Source: an uncultured Roseburia sp. (GTDB lineage Bacteria > Bacillota > Clostridia > Lachnospirales > Lachnospiraceae). Taken from it: a stretch of DNA of 64,000 bases. The DNA lies in the NCBI GenBank assembly GCA_900542495.1, contig UQNW01000008.1, positions 59,592 through 123,591 of the forward strand, read 5' to 3'. Shown one piece after another: positions 1-7,117 of this stretch; position 1 is the first letter of the stretch; every line of letters begins with the position of its first letter. The translations under genes were made by a program, and so were the position numbers. Under the pieces are notes generated by a model. The model saw only the letters and a program-made list of their open reading frames with translations, ran no database searches and was not told the DNA's origin.

Positions 1-4
1 GCTG

Positions 5-814
5 ATGCGGGAGCGCATGTCGAAAGCGAAAGCGTTGACACCATGGGAAAAAGTAAAGGCAGCAAGAAAAGTAGACCGCCCTTCTGCCACCGATTATATG
101 GAACAGATTTTTGATGAATTTATGGAATTTCACGGTGACCGGTATTTCCGGGATGACCCGGCAATCGTGGGTGGAATCGCGTATTTAGACGGACAGCCTG
201 TAACAGTGATCGGGATTCAAAAGGGAAAAGATTTCAAAGACTGCATGAAACATAATTATGGTATGCCTTCTCCCGAAGGTTATCGGAAGGCAATTCGCCT
301 GATGAAGCAGGCAGAAAAATTCGGACGGCCTGTTATTACGTTTGTAAATACAGCGGGTGCTTACTGTGGAATGGAAGCGGAGGAACGTGGACAGGGCGAG
401 GCAATCGCACGGAATCTCTATGAAATGTCTGCCTTAAAAGTACCGATCCTCTGCATTATGATCGGCGAGGGCGGAAGTGGTGGAGCACTTGCGCTCGCAG
501 TCGGAAATGAGGTATGGATGCTCGAAAATGCGACTTATTGTGTTCTTTCACCGGAAGGTTTTGCGTCCATTCTGTGGAAAGACGGAAAGCGTGCAAAAGA
601 AGCGAGTGAGATCATGAAAATCACGGCACAGGATTTAAAGGAGCTGCATGTCATCGAAAAGATTATCCCGGAATACGGCGTGGCAGATGCGAAAGCATGC
701 GAATCCATTTCCCGTTATATGAAAGGAAATATGAAAAAATTCTTAGAACAGCAGAATGGAAAAACAGGAGAGCAGATCGCGAAAGAACGCTATGAACGAT
801 TCCGGAAATTTTAG
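5..814 (+). CDS. accA: Acetyl-CoA carboxylase carboxyltransferase subunit alpha
   Basis: With AccD it forms the carboxyltransferase that moves the carboxyl group from biotin-AccB to acetyl-CoA, giving malonyl-CoA for fatty acid synthesis. Seen: 269 codons with the family core, FHGDRYFRDD near residues 42-51, NTAGAYCG near 115-122 and the glycine-rich CoA/oxyanion segment GEGGSGGALA at 154-163. The length suits the Gram-positive form, but the gene lies at the window edge. A second in-frame ATG sits at 17. The TGA at 4-6 could be the stop of an upstream accD overlapping this start, but that gene is outside the window. fabH follows after 42 bp, so this is the distal part of a fatty acid synthesis operon. 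Confidence 0.95.
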   Translation: MRERMSKAKALTPWEKVKAARKVDRPSATDYMEQIFDEFMEFHGDRYFRDDPAIVGGIAYLDGQPVTVIGIQKGKDFKDCMKHNYGMPSPEGYRKAIRLMKQAEKFGRPVITFVNTAGAYCGMEAEERGQGEAIARNLYEMSALKVPILCIMIGEGGSGGALALAVGNEVWMLENATYCVLSPEGFASILWKDGKRAKEASEIMKITAQDLKELHVIEKIIPEYGVADAKACESISRYMKGNMKKFLEQQNGKTGEQIAKERYERFRKF

Positions 815-856
815 TACAATCGTCTAACTGTAGAAGTAAAGAAATGAGGAAACTCT

Positions 857-1822
857 ATGAACATAAAAATAACAGGAACAGGAAGCAGCCTTCCAAAACT
901 TCGAATAACGAATGAAGATCTAAGCAGGATCGTGGATACCTCGGATGAGTGGATTGCATCGCGAACCGGAATCAGAGCCAGACATATTGCGGTGGAGGAG
1001 ACGACGACCGAAATGTCTGTGGAAGCAGCAGAGAGCGCGTTGAAAAGTGCAGGAATAGAAGCAGAGGATGTGGGAATCATCATTGCTGCGACAGTTTCCG
1101 CAGACAAATATCTTCCGGGACTTGCCTGTGAAGTGCAGAAAAATATAGGCGCAAAGCATGCAGTTGCATTTGACTTAAATGCGGCGTGTTCCGGTTTTCT
1201 TTTTGCCCTGAATACGGCAGCATTGTATTTAAAACAGGGAATCTATCAGCACGCACTCATCATTGGGGCGGAAACACTGTCGAAAATGGTGGACTGGACG
1301 GATCGGAGCACCTGCGTCCTTTTCGGAGACGGTGCAGGTGCAGCCGTGTTAAGTGTCAGTGAGGAAAAAGGCATCTTATCCATGGTGCAGGGATCGGACG
1401 GAGCAAGAGGGGATGTCTTAAGCTGCGAGGCAAGAAAAGTGAACAACCCTTATAAAAAAAGTGACACGGCGCTTTCTTATGTTTCCATGAATGGACAGGA
1501 GGTATACCGTTTTGCCGTGAAAACAGTGCCGAAAGCAGTCTGTGAGGCGGTAGAGCGGGCAGGACTTAAATTGGAGGACATTGATCTGTTTTTATTGCAT
1601 CAGGCAAATTACAGGATCATCGAAGCGGTTTCAAAACGTCTTGGTCAGCCAATGAAAAAATTCCCAACAAATCTGGAGGAGTGTGGAAATATTTCTGCGG
1701 CGAGTGTGCCGATTTTGCTTGATAATGTCAATAATCATGGTATGATGACTAAAGGAATGAAAATAGTGCTGGCAGGTTTTGGCGCAGGCTTGACATGGGG
1801 AGCAGTCGTAATCGAGTGGTAG
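857..1822 (+). CDS. fabH: 3-oxoacyl-[acyl-carrier-protein] synthase III (KAS III)
   Basis: Starts type II fatty acid synthesis by condensing acetyl-CoA (or another primer) with malonyl-ACP. Seen: 321 residues, the usual FabH length, with the full Cys-His-Asn triad: Cys111 in AACSGF, His248 in LLHQAN and Asn278 in CGNISAAS. The start has GAGG about 9 bases upstream. It lies 42 bp after accA and is followed at once by a MarR-type regulator. In many Firmicutes fabT-fabH lead the fab cluster. Here fabH and the regulator trail accA, so either the cluster is rearranged or the order is lineage-specific. Confidence 0.96.
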   Translation: MNIKITGTGSSLPKLRITNEDLSRIVDTSDEWIASRTGIRARHIAVEETTTEMSVEAAESALKSAGIEAEDVGIIIAATVSADKYLPGLACEVQKNIGAKHAVAFDLNAACSGFLFALNTAALYLKQGIYQHALIIGAETLSKMVDWTDRSTCVLFGDGAGAAVLSVSEEKGILSMVQGSDGARGDVLSCEARKVNNPYKKSDTALSYVSMNGQEVYRFAVKTVPKAVCEAVERAGLKLEDIDLFLLHQANYRIIEAVSKRLGQPMKKFPTNLEECGNISAASVPILLDNVNNHGMMTKGMKIVLAGFGAGLTWGAVVIEW

Positions 1823-1906
1823 ACATCATTATGAAAGTGCCACATCAGACAGAAAAACGGTTTCATGGACAAGAGGATTGCCGGTCAGAAAACAGGAGCA
1901 GATCAG

Positions 1907-2359
1907 ATGACAACAGACGAAACGTTAAATGAATTATTGGTCAGATTGTTTAAAGATATTATGGAGATTGAAGGAAAATGCCTTGTGACAGAAGAATTTA
2001 GGGATTTAAGTTACAACGATTTTCATGTGATTGAGGCAATCGGAGTCAATGAACCAAAAACAATGACAACCGTGGCAAAACTGATGAATGTCACGACCGG
2101 AACGCTGACCAAGGCAATGGACGGGCTGACCAGAAAAGGCTATGTCATCCGGGAACGCAGCACGCAGGACAAGCGCGTGGTGTGGGTTTATCTGACAGAC
2201 ACCGGGAAAGCTGCTTACAAACATCATGAAGAGTTTCATCATGAGATGATCGCGCAGATCAAAGGCCAGCTTACCGAGCAGGAAACACCGATCTTAATCT
2301 ATGCGCTGGCGAAGCTCGCCGATTATTTTCACCTCGTATACAAGGGCGAGGAGGAATAA
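1907..2359 (+). CDS. MarR-family transcriptional regulator, FabT-like
   Basis: Winged-helix DNA-binding protein; next to fabH it is probably the FabT-type repressor of fatty acid synthesis, sensing acyl-ACP or another lipid signal (inferred from position). Seen: about 150 residues with the MarR core; the recognition region includes NVTTGTLTKAMDGLTRKGYV and is followed by the wing RERSTQDKRVVWVYLT. I chose the ATG at 1907 because AGGAG at 1894-1898 lies 8 bases upstream; an in-frame ATG at 1865 has no ribosome binding site. A terminator follows 7 bases after the stop. I saw no clear operator in the 84 bp after fabH. Confidence 0.85.
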   Translation: MTTDETLNELLVRLFKDIMEIEGKCLVTEEFRDLSYNDFHVIEAIGVNEPKTMTTVAKLMNVTTGTLTKAMDGLTRKGYVIRERSTQDKRVVWVYLTDTGKAAYKHHEEFHHEMIAQIKGQLTEQETPILIYALAKLADYFHLVYKGEEE

Positions 2360-2366
2360 ATCATAC

Positions 2367-2412
2367 AGGTTATTGCACCAGAATACAATTTTTAGTGCGA
2401 TAACCTTTTTTA
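2367..2412 (+). terminator. Intrinsic terminator of the accA-fabH-marR operon
   Basis: Arms AGGTTATTGCAC (2367-2378) and GTGCGATAACCT (2395-2406), one G.T pair, followed by a T run. It ends the fatty acid synthesis operon. Confidence 0.85.
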
Positions 2413-2570
2413 TTATAAATGGAACTGATAATAAATATAACTTGAAAATATAAAAAGTAAAATTCATTGATTTTTTTTATGCAAAATGAATAATTTGAAG
2501 TCGAATCCTGCAAAAAAATAGCTCAATCATTAGAAAACTTCACTAAATTAAAGGAATAAAGAAAAAAATA
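2413..2570. other. AT-rich intergenic stretch before the gdhA promoter
   Basis: No open frame with a ribosome binding site and no strong inverted repeat. It lies between the terminator at 2367-2412 and the gdhA promoter at 2571. Confidence 0.6.
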
Positions 2571-2599
2571 TTGCGTCTGCCGTCATTTTATACTAAAAT
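2571..2599 (+). promoter_or_regulatory. Sigma-A-type promoter of gdhA
   Basis: TTGCGT (2571-2576), 17 bp spacer, TAAAAT (2594-2599). This leaves an untranslated leader of about 100 bases before gdhA; I recognise no riboswitch in it. Confidence 0.65.
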
Positions 2600-2708
2600 G
2601 TACGTGTTGATGAGAAAATCGCAACTGAAATTGGTGTCTGAGAGCGCAGATACAGGCGAAGCGGATATTAATGTGGTTGTAAATATTTTTTAAAAGGAGA
2701 ATAAAAGA

Positions 2709-4067
2709 ATGGGATACGTTGATGAAGTACTCGCAAAAGTAAAAGAAAAAAATGCTTCAGAACCTGAATTTTTACAGGCTGTTGAAGAGGTATTAGAGTC
2801 TTTAAGACCTGTTATTGACGCAAATGAGGAATTGTACAGAAAAAATGCAATTCTTGAGAGAATCACAGAGCCAGACCGTCAGATCATGTTCCGTGTACCT
2901 TGGGTAGACGACAACGGACAGGTTCAGGTAAACAGAGGATATCGTGTACAGTTCAACAATGCCATTGGACCATACAAGGGTGGTTTAAGACTTCACCCAT
3001 CTGTAAACTTAGGAATTATCAAATTCTTAGGTTTTGAGCAGATTTTCAAGAACTCTCTTACAACACTTCCAATCGGTGGTGGTAAAGGTGGTTCTGACTT
3101 TGATCCAAAAGGAAAATCAGACAGAGAGATCATGGCATTCTGCCAGAGCTTTATGACAGAACTTTCTAAATACATCGGAGCAGATGTGGACGTACCAGCA
3201 GGTGATATCGGAACTGGTGCAAGAGAGATCGGATTTATGTTTGGCCAGTTCAAGAGAATCCGTGGTTCTTTCGAAGGTGTTCTTACCGGTAAAGGACTTA
3301 CATACGGTGGATCTCTTGCCCGTACACAGGCTACAGGATATGGTTTATTATACCTGACAAATGCATTGTGGAAAGATCACGGCATGAGCCTTGAAGGCAA
3401 GACTGCTGCAGTTTCCGGTTCCGGTAACGTTGCGATCTACGCAATCGAGAAAGCACAGCAGTTAGGTGTAAAAGTTGTAACATGTTCTGATTCTACAGGA
3501 TGGATTTATGATCCGGAAGGAATCGATGTTGCATTATTAAAAGAAGTAAAAGAAGTAAAACGTGCACGTTTAACAGAGTACGCTGCTGCAAAACCATCTG
3601 CAGAATATCATGCAAAACAGAATGGTGAGCACGGTGTATGGCAGTACAAAGTAGATTTAGCTCTTCCATGCGCAACTCAGAACGAGTTAGACATTGAGGA
3701 TGCTAAGATGTTAGTTGCAAACGGTGTTACATCTGTAACAGAGGGCGCTAACATGCCTACTACATTAGAGGCAACAAAATACTTACAGGAGAACGGCGTA
3801 TTATTCGTAGGTGGTAAAGCTGCCAATGCCGGTGGTGTTGCTACATCTGCATTAGAGATGAGCCAGAACTCTGAGAGACTTCACTGGACATTCGAAGAAG
3901 TTGATGGAAAACTCAAAGGAATCATGGAGACAATCTACGCTAACATTTCTGATGCCGCTAAGAGATACAATGCAACAGTCGGCGGACAGACAGATTATGT
4001 TGCTGGTGCAAATATTGCGGGATTTGAGAAGGTTGTGGATGCTATGATTGCCCAGGGCGTGTGCTAA
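2709..4067 (+). CDS. gdhA: NADP-type glutamate dehydrogenase
   Basis: Reductive amination of 2-oxoglutarate to glutamate, the ammonium-assimilating hexameric enzyme. Seen: 452 residues; substrate-binding Lys90 in GPYKGG, catalytic Lys126 in PIGGGKGGSDFDPKGKSD, and a Rossmann segment AAVSGSGNVAIYAIEKA in the C-terminal half. Ribosome binding site AAAAGGAG about 8 bases before the ATG. Monocistronic, with its own promoter and a strong terminator at 4107. Codon use suggests high expression. Its last ten codons recur in diverged form at 4798-4830. Confidence 0.97.
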   Translation: MGYVDEVLAKVKEKNASEPEFLQAVEEVLESLRPVIDANEELYRKNAILERITEPDRQIMFRVPWVDDNGQVQVNRGYRVQFNNAIGPYKGGLRLHPSVNLGIIKFLGFEQIFKNSLTTLPIGGGKGGSDFDPKGKSDREIMAFCQSFMTELSKYIGADVDVPAGDIGTGAREIGFMFGQFKRIRGSFEGVLTGKGLTYGGSLARTQATGYGLLYLTNALWKDHGMSLEGKTAAVSGSGNVAIYAIEKAQQLGVKVVTCSDSTGWIYDPEGIDVALLKEVKEVKRARLTEYAAAKPSAEYHAKQNGEHGVWQYKVDLALPCATQNELDIEDAKMLVANGVTSVTEGANMPTTLEATKYLQENGVLFVGGKAANAGGVATSALEMSQNSERLHWTFEEVDGKLKGIMETIYANISDAAKRYNATVGGQTDYVAGANIAGFEKVVDAMIAQGVC

Positions 4068-4106
4068 TAAATTAGCAACAAATAAATAATTATTCAAAAA
4101 TTGAGA

Positions 4107-4148
4107 ACCCTACACATTGCAGGAAAACGCAAAAGTGTAGGGTTTTTG
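4107..4148 (+). terminator. gdhA terminator
   Basis: Perfect 10 bp stem AACCCTACAC (4107-4116) / GTGTAGGGTT (4136-4145) followed by a T run. Confidence 0.88.
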
Positions 4149-4231
4149 TGTTTTGCTAGATGCATGAAAATGCAGTAAAGTAAGCGGTTTATACATGAGA
4201 GAAGGAGATAAGTTACAAGTAATATACATAT

Positions 4232-4252
4232 AATATACGCGTAGTATACAAA
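4232..4252. repeat. Copy 1 of a 21 bp repeat (core TATACGCGTA)
   Basis: Near-dyad sequence with TATAC half-sites around CGCG. The same 21 bp, with two substitutions, recurs at 4742-4762, and a weaker copy lies at 4971-4990. They surround the toxin module and lead toward an integrase remnant. Arm-type integrase sites or operators are both possible. Confidence 0.6.
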
Positions 4253-4376
4253 CGGTTTTGCATAATATACAAGGATGATTCGACTAAAATGTATTTTTAT
4301 AAAATAGGGAAAAAACATAGCACAGGGTAATCAATGAAATTACGATTTATTTTGAACAAGAATTTTGAAATGGAGA

Positions 4377-4405
4377 TTGTCGGTTTATGTAAATTGTGAT
4401 ACACT
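4377..4405 (+). promoter_or_regulatory. Probable promoter of the small toxin gene
   Basis: TTGTCG (4377-4382), 17 bp spacer, TACACT (4400-4405). It implies a leader of about 65 bases before the ATG at 4476. Confidence 0.5.
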
Positions 4406-4475
4406 ACCGGCATGAGAAGTAATCGTGTACAGAGTGGTAGCCTCCCAGACTAGAGATCGAGGGGAGGTGGTGCTG

Positions 4476-4571
4476 ATGGATATGTATGAAGTTTTAAGCC
4501 TGTTATTTTTAGGCGGTTCATTTCTAATCGCACTGCTTGCCTACATAGATAGGAACAACAAGCGAAAATAA
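4476..4571 (+). CDS. Holin-like small membrane toxin of a type I toxin-antitoxin system
   Basis: A 31-residue peptide: MDMYEVLSLL, a hydrophobic helix of about 18 residues, then YIDRNNKRK. An N-terminal YE(V/A)L stretch, one membrane helix and a short basic end is the layout of the putative holin-like toxins of Firmicutes, which damage the membrane when made in excess and are silenced by an antisense RNA. The ribosome binding site is unusually strong (GGGGAGGTGG at 4461-4470), typical of toxins that need RNA control. An in-frame ATG at 4482 is an alternative start. A convergent sigma-A promoter at 4664-4692 reads back toward this gene, supporting the toxin-antitoxin reading. Toxicity is inferred. 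Confidence 0.75.
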   Translation: MDMYEVLSLLFLGGSFLIALLAYIDRNNKRK

Positions 4572-4608
4572 ATAAGCCACTCCTGTCTTGGCGGACGAGT
4601 GGCTTATT
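4571..4608. terminator. Bidirectional terminator shared by toxin mRNA and antisense RNA
   Basis: Perfect 12 bp stem AATAAGCCACTC (4571-4582) / GAGTGGCTTATT (4597-4608). T-rich tracts follow on both strands. Confidence 0.75.
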
Positions 4609-4657
4609 AAATAACCATTTACGAGGCTAACCACTTTGTGGGCGGTTGCTTCTCTTT
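4572..4657 (-). ncRNA. Antisense antitoxin RNA of the type I module
   Basis: Predicted transcript of about 85-90 nt starting near 4657, from the promoter at 4664-4692, and ending at the hairpin 4571-4608 over the toxin stop codon. It is complementary to the toxin mRNA 3' end, as in TxpA/RatA-type pairs. The 5' end is inferred from the -10 box; no RNA data. Confidence 0.6.
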
Positions 4658-4663
4658 ATGTTT

Positions 4664-4692
4664 ATTATAGTATGAGGTGGGTAAATTTTCAA
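4664..4692 (-). promoter_or_regulatory. Consensus promoter of the antisense antitoxin RNA
   Basis: On the minus strand, TTGAAA (4692-4687), exactly 17 bp, TATAAT (4669-4664). Much closer to consensus than the toxin promoter, as expected for an antitoxin RNA made in excess. Confidence 0.75.
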
Positions 4693-4741
4693 GACATAAA
4701 TTTGTGGAAGTTGGATTTAGTTTATTTCAGAGTGAGATAGT

Positions 4742-4762
4742 AGTATACGCGTAATATACAAA
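4742..4762. repeat. Copy 2 of the 21 bp repeat
   Basis: Matches 4232-4252 at 19 of 21 positions; the two differences are A/G swaps in mirrored positions. It lies 36 bp before the duplicated gdhA tail. Confidence 0.6.
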
Positions 4763-4797
4763 AATGTTTGAAATCCCCATGAATACTGAATACCTGT

Positions 4798-4830
4798 GCT
4801 GAGGCTATGCTTGCACAGGGTGTTTGCTAA
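4798..4830 (+). pseudogene. Duplicated 3' tail of gdhA
   Basis: Reads AEAMLAQGVC then stop, against the true GdhA end VDAMIAQGVC. At DNA level 24 of 28 bases match gdhA 4041-4068 (this copy 4804-4831), and a terminator-like hairpin follows as after gdhA. No upstream gdhA-like sequence precedes it. It may be a scar of integration at the gdhA 3' end, or what remains of a deleted second gdhA. Confidence 0.65.
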
Positions 4831-4863
4831 TCGTGAATTTCTAAGATAAAGATTATATTGAGA

Positions 4864-4896
4864 AGTCCTGGAAATATTGAATTTCCGGGGCTTTTC
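4864..4896 (+). terminator. Terminator after the gdhA-tail copy
   Basis: Stem of AGTCCTGGAAAT with ATTTCCGGGGCT (some G.T pairs), then TTTT. Probably the original terminator of a gdhA copy. Confidence 0.55.
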
Positions 4897-4970
4897 TTTA
4901 TGTATTGAAAGACATGTGAATTGTCAGAATATTCATAAATAGAAGATAATTTACGTTATTTTGAGGTCGT

Positions 4971-5012
4971 TATATACACGTGGTACACAAGTGATATACA
5001 GGTGGTATACAC
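4971..5012. repeat. Diverged third copy of the repeat plus extra TATAC half-sites
   Basis: TATATACACGTGGTACACAA at 4971-4990 resembles the 21 bp repeats. Two more half-sites, ATATACA and TATACAC, follow by 5012. No gene overlaps it. Confidence 0.45.
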
Positions 5013-5150
5013 TCGTTTTTACTGATTTTGGATGATTTTTTGAAGCATTTCATCCGGTGTTTTTCAAGATGATTCAAGCTGAATATGAGTGTAATGTTAA
5101 TAATAAGAAACATCATAAGTGTATCTAGCAATCAGTCTCGATTTATTGTT

Positions 5151-5366
5151 TTATATCTTGTTCACTTCTGTAAGAAGTTCTTCTAAAGTCTTATGGGTGT
5201 ACGTTCCCTTGGTGGTGTCGTTTTTCATACTGTGTCCCATAATCAATTTGATACATACGTCATTTGCTCCGGCGCTGTCCATGAGTGAAGCAAAGGTGTG
5301 TCTGCCATCGTGGGGCAGGTGTTTCATTTTGAGTTTTCCCATGCATGTATTAAAATTGCCGTTCAT
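5151..5366 (-). pseudogene. C-terminal remnant of a phage-type tyrosine integrase
   Basis: 71 codons carry the end of the catalytic domain: PHDGRHTFASLMDSAGAN (HxxR box), LIMGHS (second His region) and GTYTHKT with the nucleophilic Tyr, followed by LEELLTEVNKI. The N-terminal DNA-binding and core-binding domains and the first catalytic Arg are missing, so it is not a working recombinase. Its first ATG overlaps the TGA of an unrelated upstream open frame, marking a deletion junction. It shows that an integrative element was once here, next to the gdhA-tail repeat. Confidence 0.8.
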
Positions 5367-5665
5367 GTAGGTTCCGTAGGTGTAATGATTTCTTCATCGG
5401 AATACCTATCATGTATCTGCTCCATAGAGTTTGTCCATTCATAAACCAGACCTTCTGTTAAATCCTTGCGTATTTTAAAAGAATTGAAATAGTCATCGAT
5501 GATTGCATTCACAAAATCATTGGTGCATTTGCAATATTGCATTAAATCTCCATTTTCATTAGGAATAAACGCTTCTATGGAGGACGCAGAAGGCGATGCT
5601 GAAGAAGCAACCGTTGATACATAATGGGTAAACAGAGTTGCCAGTGCAGGATTGTGTGGGAAGTA
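5363..5665 (-). pseudogene. Unrecognised open fragment fused to the integrase remnant
   Basis: About 100 codons open on the minus strand, ending in TGA at 5365-5363, with no credible start and a stop just upstream (5668-5666). It begins YFPHNPALATLFTHYVSTV, passes a Ser/Ala-rich linker, then reads AFIPNENGDLMQYCKCTNDF and FKIRKDLTEGLVYEW. I do not recognise the family. The length and residue make-up suggest the tail of a real protein cut by the same deletion that trimmed the integrase. Confidence 0.45.
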
Positions 5666-5847
5666 TTACTCTAAGCGGAGGAAAAGGTAGTGTTTGATTT
5701 ATTTGATATTTTTGAAAGGAGTTGAGATAAAATATTGGTTTAATAGTTTCATTCGTTTTAAGAAAAAATGAGGAATCTTTTAATCATTTTAAGTGCATAA
5801 CCCGTTATTATATATAGATAGATATTCAATGGAAAGGAGTCTGATGC

Positions 5848-6366
5848 GTGTTGAGTGATGACGAATTAGTGGAACAGATTCTACTTGGAAATGAAAATGC
5901 AGCAGAAGAATTGATAAAACGCTATTATACATCTATTTTACGTTACTGTAGGTGGCATTGCTCTAATCTGGAAAAAGCAGAAGACCTGACTCAGGAAACA
6001 TTTTTGAAGTTGTTTAAGAATTTATCCGGATATAAAGGGAAAAAGAAATTTAAGGCTTATCTATACACGATTGCAAACCATTTATGTATTGATGAAAGTA
6101 GGAAGGTTGAGTTTTCTCCATTAGAAGATGAAGAAAATATAGTGCATGAGTATAACGACATAGTTCGGCTAGAGGATAGGGCAGAGATAAGCTATTTTTT
6201 GAATTTTTTATCATCAGAACAAATGGAAGCAGTCATTCTACGCTTTGGAGAACAACTTAGTTTTGGAGAGATTGCAAAAGTGATGGGATGCAATATGCGA
6301 ACAGCACAAAGCAGGGTTCGTAATGCTTTAAAAATTATGAGAAAGGAGCAGGAAAATGAAAGATAA
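5848..6366 (+). CDS. ECF-type RNA polymerase sigma factor
   Basis: Alternative sigma factor of the sigma-70/ECF group. Seen: 172 residues; region 2 at about 20-85, including EDLTQETFLKLF, and region 4 with its helix-turn-helix at about 115-165, LSFGEIAKVMGCNMRTAQSR. GTG start, with GGAAAGGAG 8 bases upstream. Its stop overlaps the start of the next gene, a membrane protein, followed by an ABC transporter. Sigma plus membrane partner upstream of an exporter is the layout of cell-envelope or antibiotic stress modules. Autoregulation is likely but I could not assign its promoter. Confidence 0.92.
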   Translation: MLSDDELVEQILLGNENAAEELIKRYYTSILRYCRWHCSNLEKAEDLTQETFLKLFKNLSGYKGKKKFKAYLYTIANHLCIDESRKVEFSPLEDEENIVHEYNDIVRLEDRAEISYFLNFLSSEQMEAVILRFGEQLSFGEIAKVMGCNMRTAQSRVRNALKIMRKEQENER

Positions 6367-7117
6367 AAATTTGAAGGGCTATTTACAGCAATCTTTAGGA
6401 GAGGAAGTACAGCCTAAAAGATTAGAGGAAACGATTAAGCTTTGCACTGAAATTGTACGAGAACAGGAAGTGACTAGGGCAGAACCGAGGACAGGTTTCT
6501 TTCACTATCTTTCAGATGTATTTCGCTTTGAAGGTATTCCAATATTTGGTTTGCAGGCAGTAACGTTATTTATAGTTTGTTTAACAATTGCCAGCATTGC
6601 AGACGTGCCAAAGAATATACCAATTTTTATGCCGCTGTTTGTATTGGCTATCATGCCAGCAATTTTTAAAAGCCAGTATTATGGAATGAGCGAGATTGAA
6701 GCGGTAACAAGAGCTTCTGGTGCCCAAATCACGTTAGCAAAGCTAGTTTTGGCTGGGGCTGCTAATTTGGTGTGTATAACAATTCTTTTGTGTATGGAAG
6801 TTTATTTGCAAAATTCTTATAAAGAGATTGGACAGATTGTTCTATACTGCCTGGTTCCGTACTTAGTGTGTATGGTTGCGTTGCTGCGTTTGATCCGTTT
6901 GCAAAAGAAACAGAGTTTACAGATATGTGCGATTGTAATGCTGGGTTCCTGCATTTGTTGGGGGATGTCAGCAAGAATATTGCCATGGTTATATGAAGCA
7001 TCAGCAGTGGGGGTATGGATTGTTACATTTTTGATTTTTGCTATGTTCTTTATAAATGAAATTCATTATATTGCAGAGATGAGAAAGGAAGGAAAAATGT
7101 ATGGAATTGTCGCTTGA
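6356..7117 (+). CDS. Polytopic membrane protein, possible anti-sigma factor or transporter partner
   Basis: 253 residues: a charged cytoplasmic N-terminus of about 65 residues, then about six hydrophobic segments. No known domain recognised. The start overlaps the sigma gene by 11 bases, and the end overlaps the ABC ATPase gene by 17 bases, so the three are translationally coupled. Its place between sigma factor and transporter suggests a membrane anti-sigma or sensor role; this is inference from context only. Confidence 0.75.
   Translation: MKDKNLKGYLQQSLGEEVQPKRLEETIKLCTEIVREQEVTRAEPRTGFFHYLSDVFRFEGIPIFGLQAVTLFIVCLTIASIADVPKNIPIFMPLFVLAIMPAIFKSQYYGMSEIEAVTRASGAQITLAKLVLAGAANLVCITILLCMEVYLQNSYKEIGQIVLYCLVPYLVCMVALLRLIRLQKKQSLQICAIVMLGSCICWGMSARILPWLYEASAVGVWIVTFLIFAMFFINEIHYIAEMRKEGKMYGIVA

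Noticed and set aside
4094..4318. 74-codon minus-strand frame after gdhA
   Set aside because: It reads through the gdhA terminator and a repeat, is hydrophobic by AT-rich chance, and has no ribosome binding site.
5119..5370. 83-codon plus-strand frame over the integrase remnant
   Set aside because: Antisense shadow; the minus strand carries the recognisable integrase motifs.
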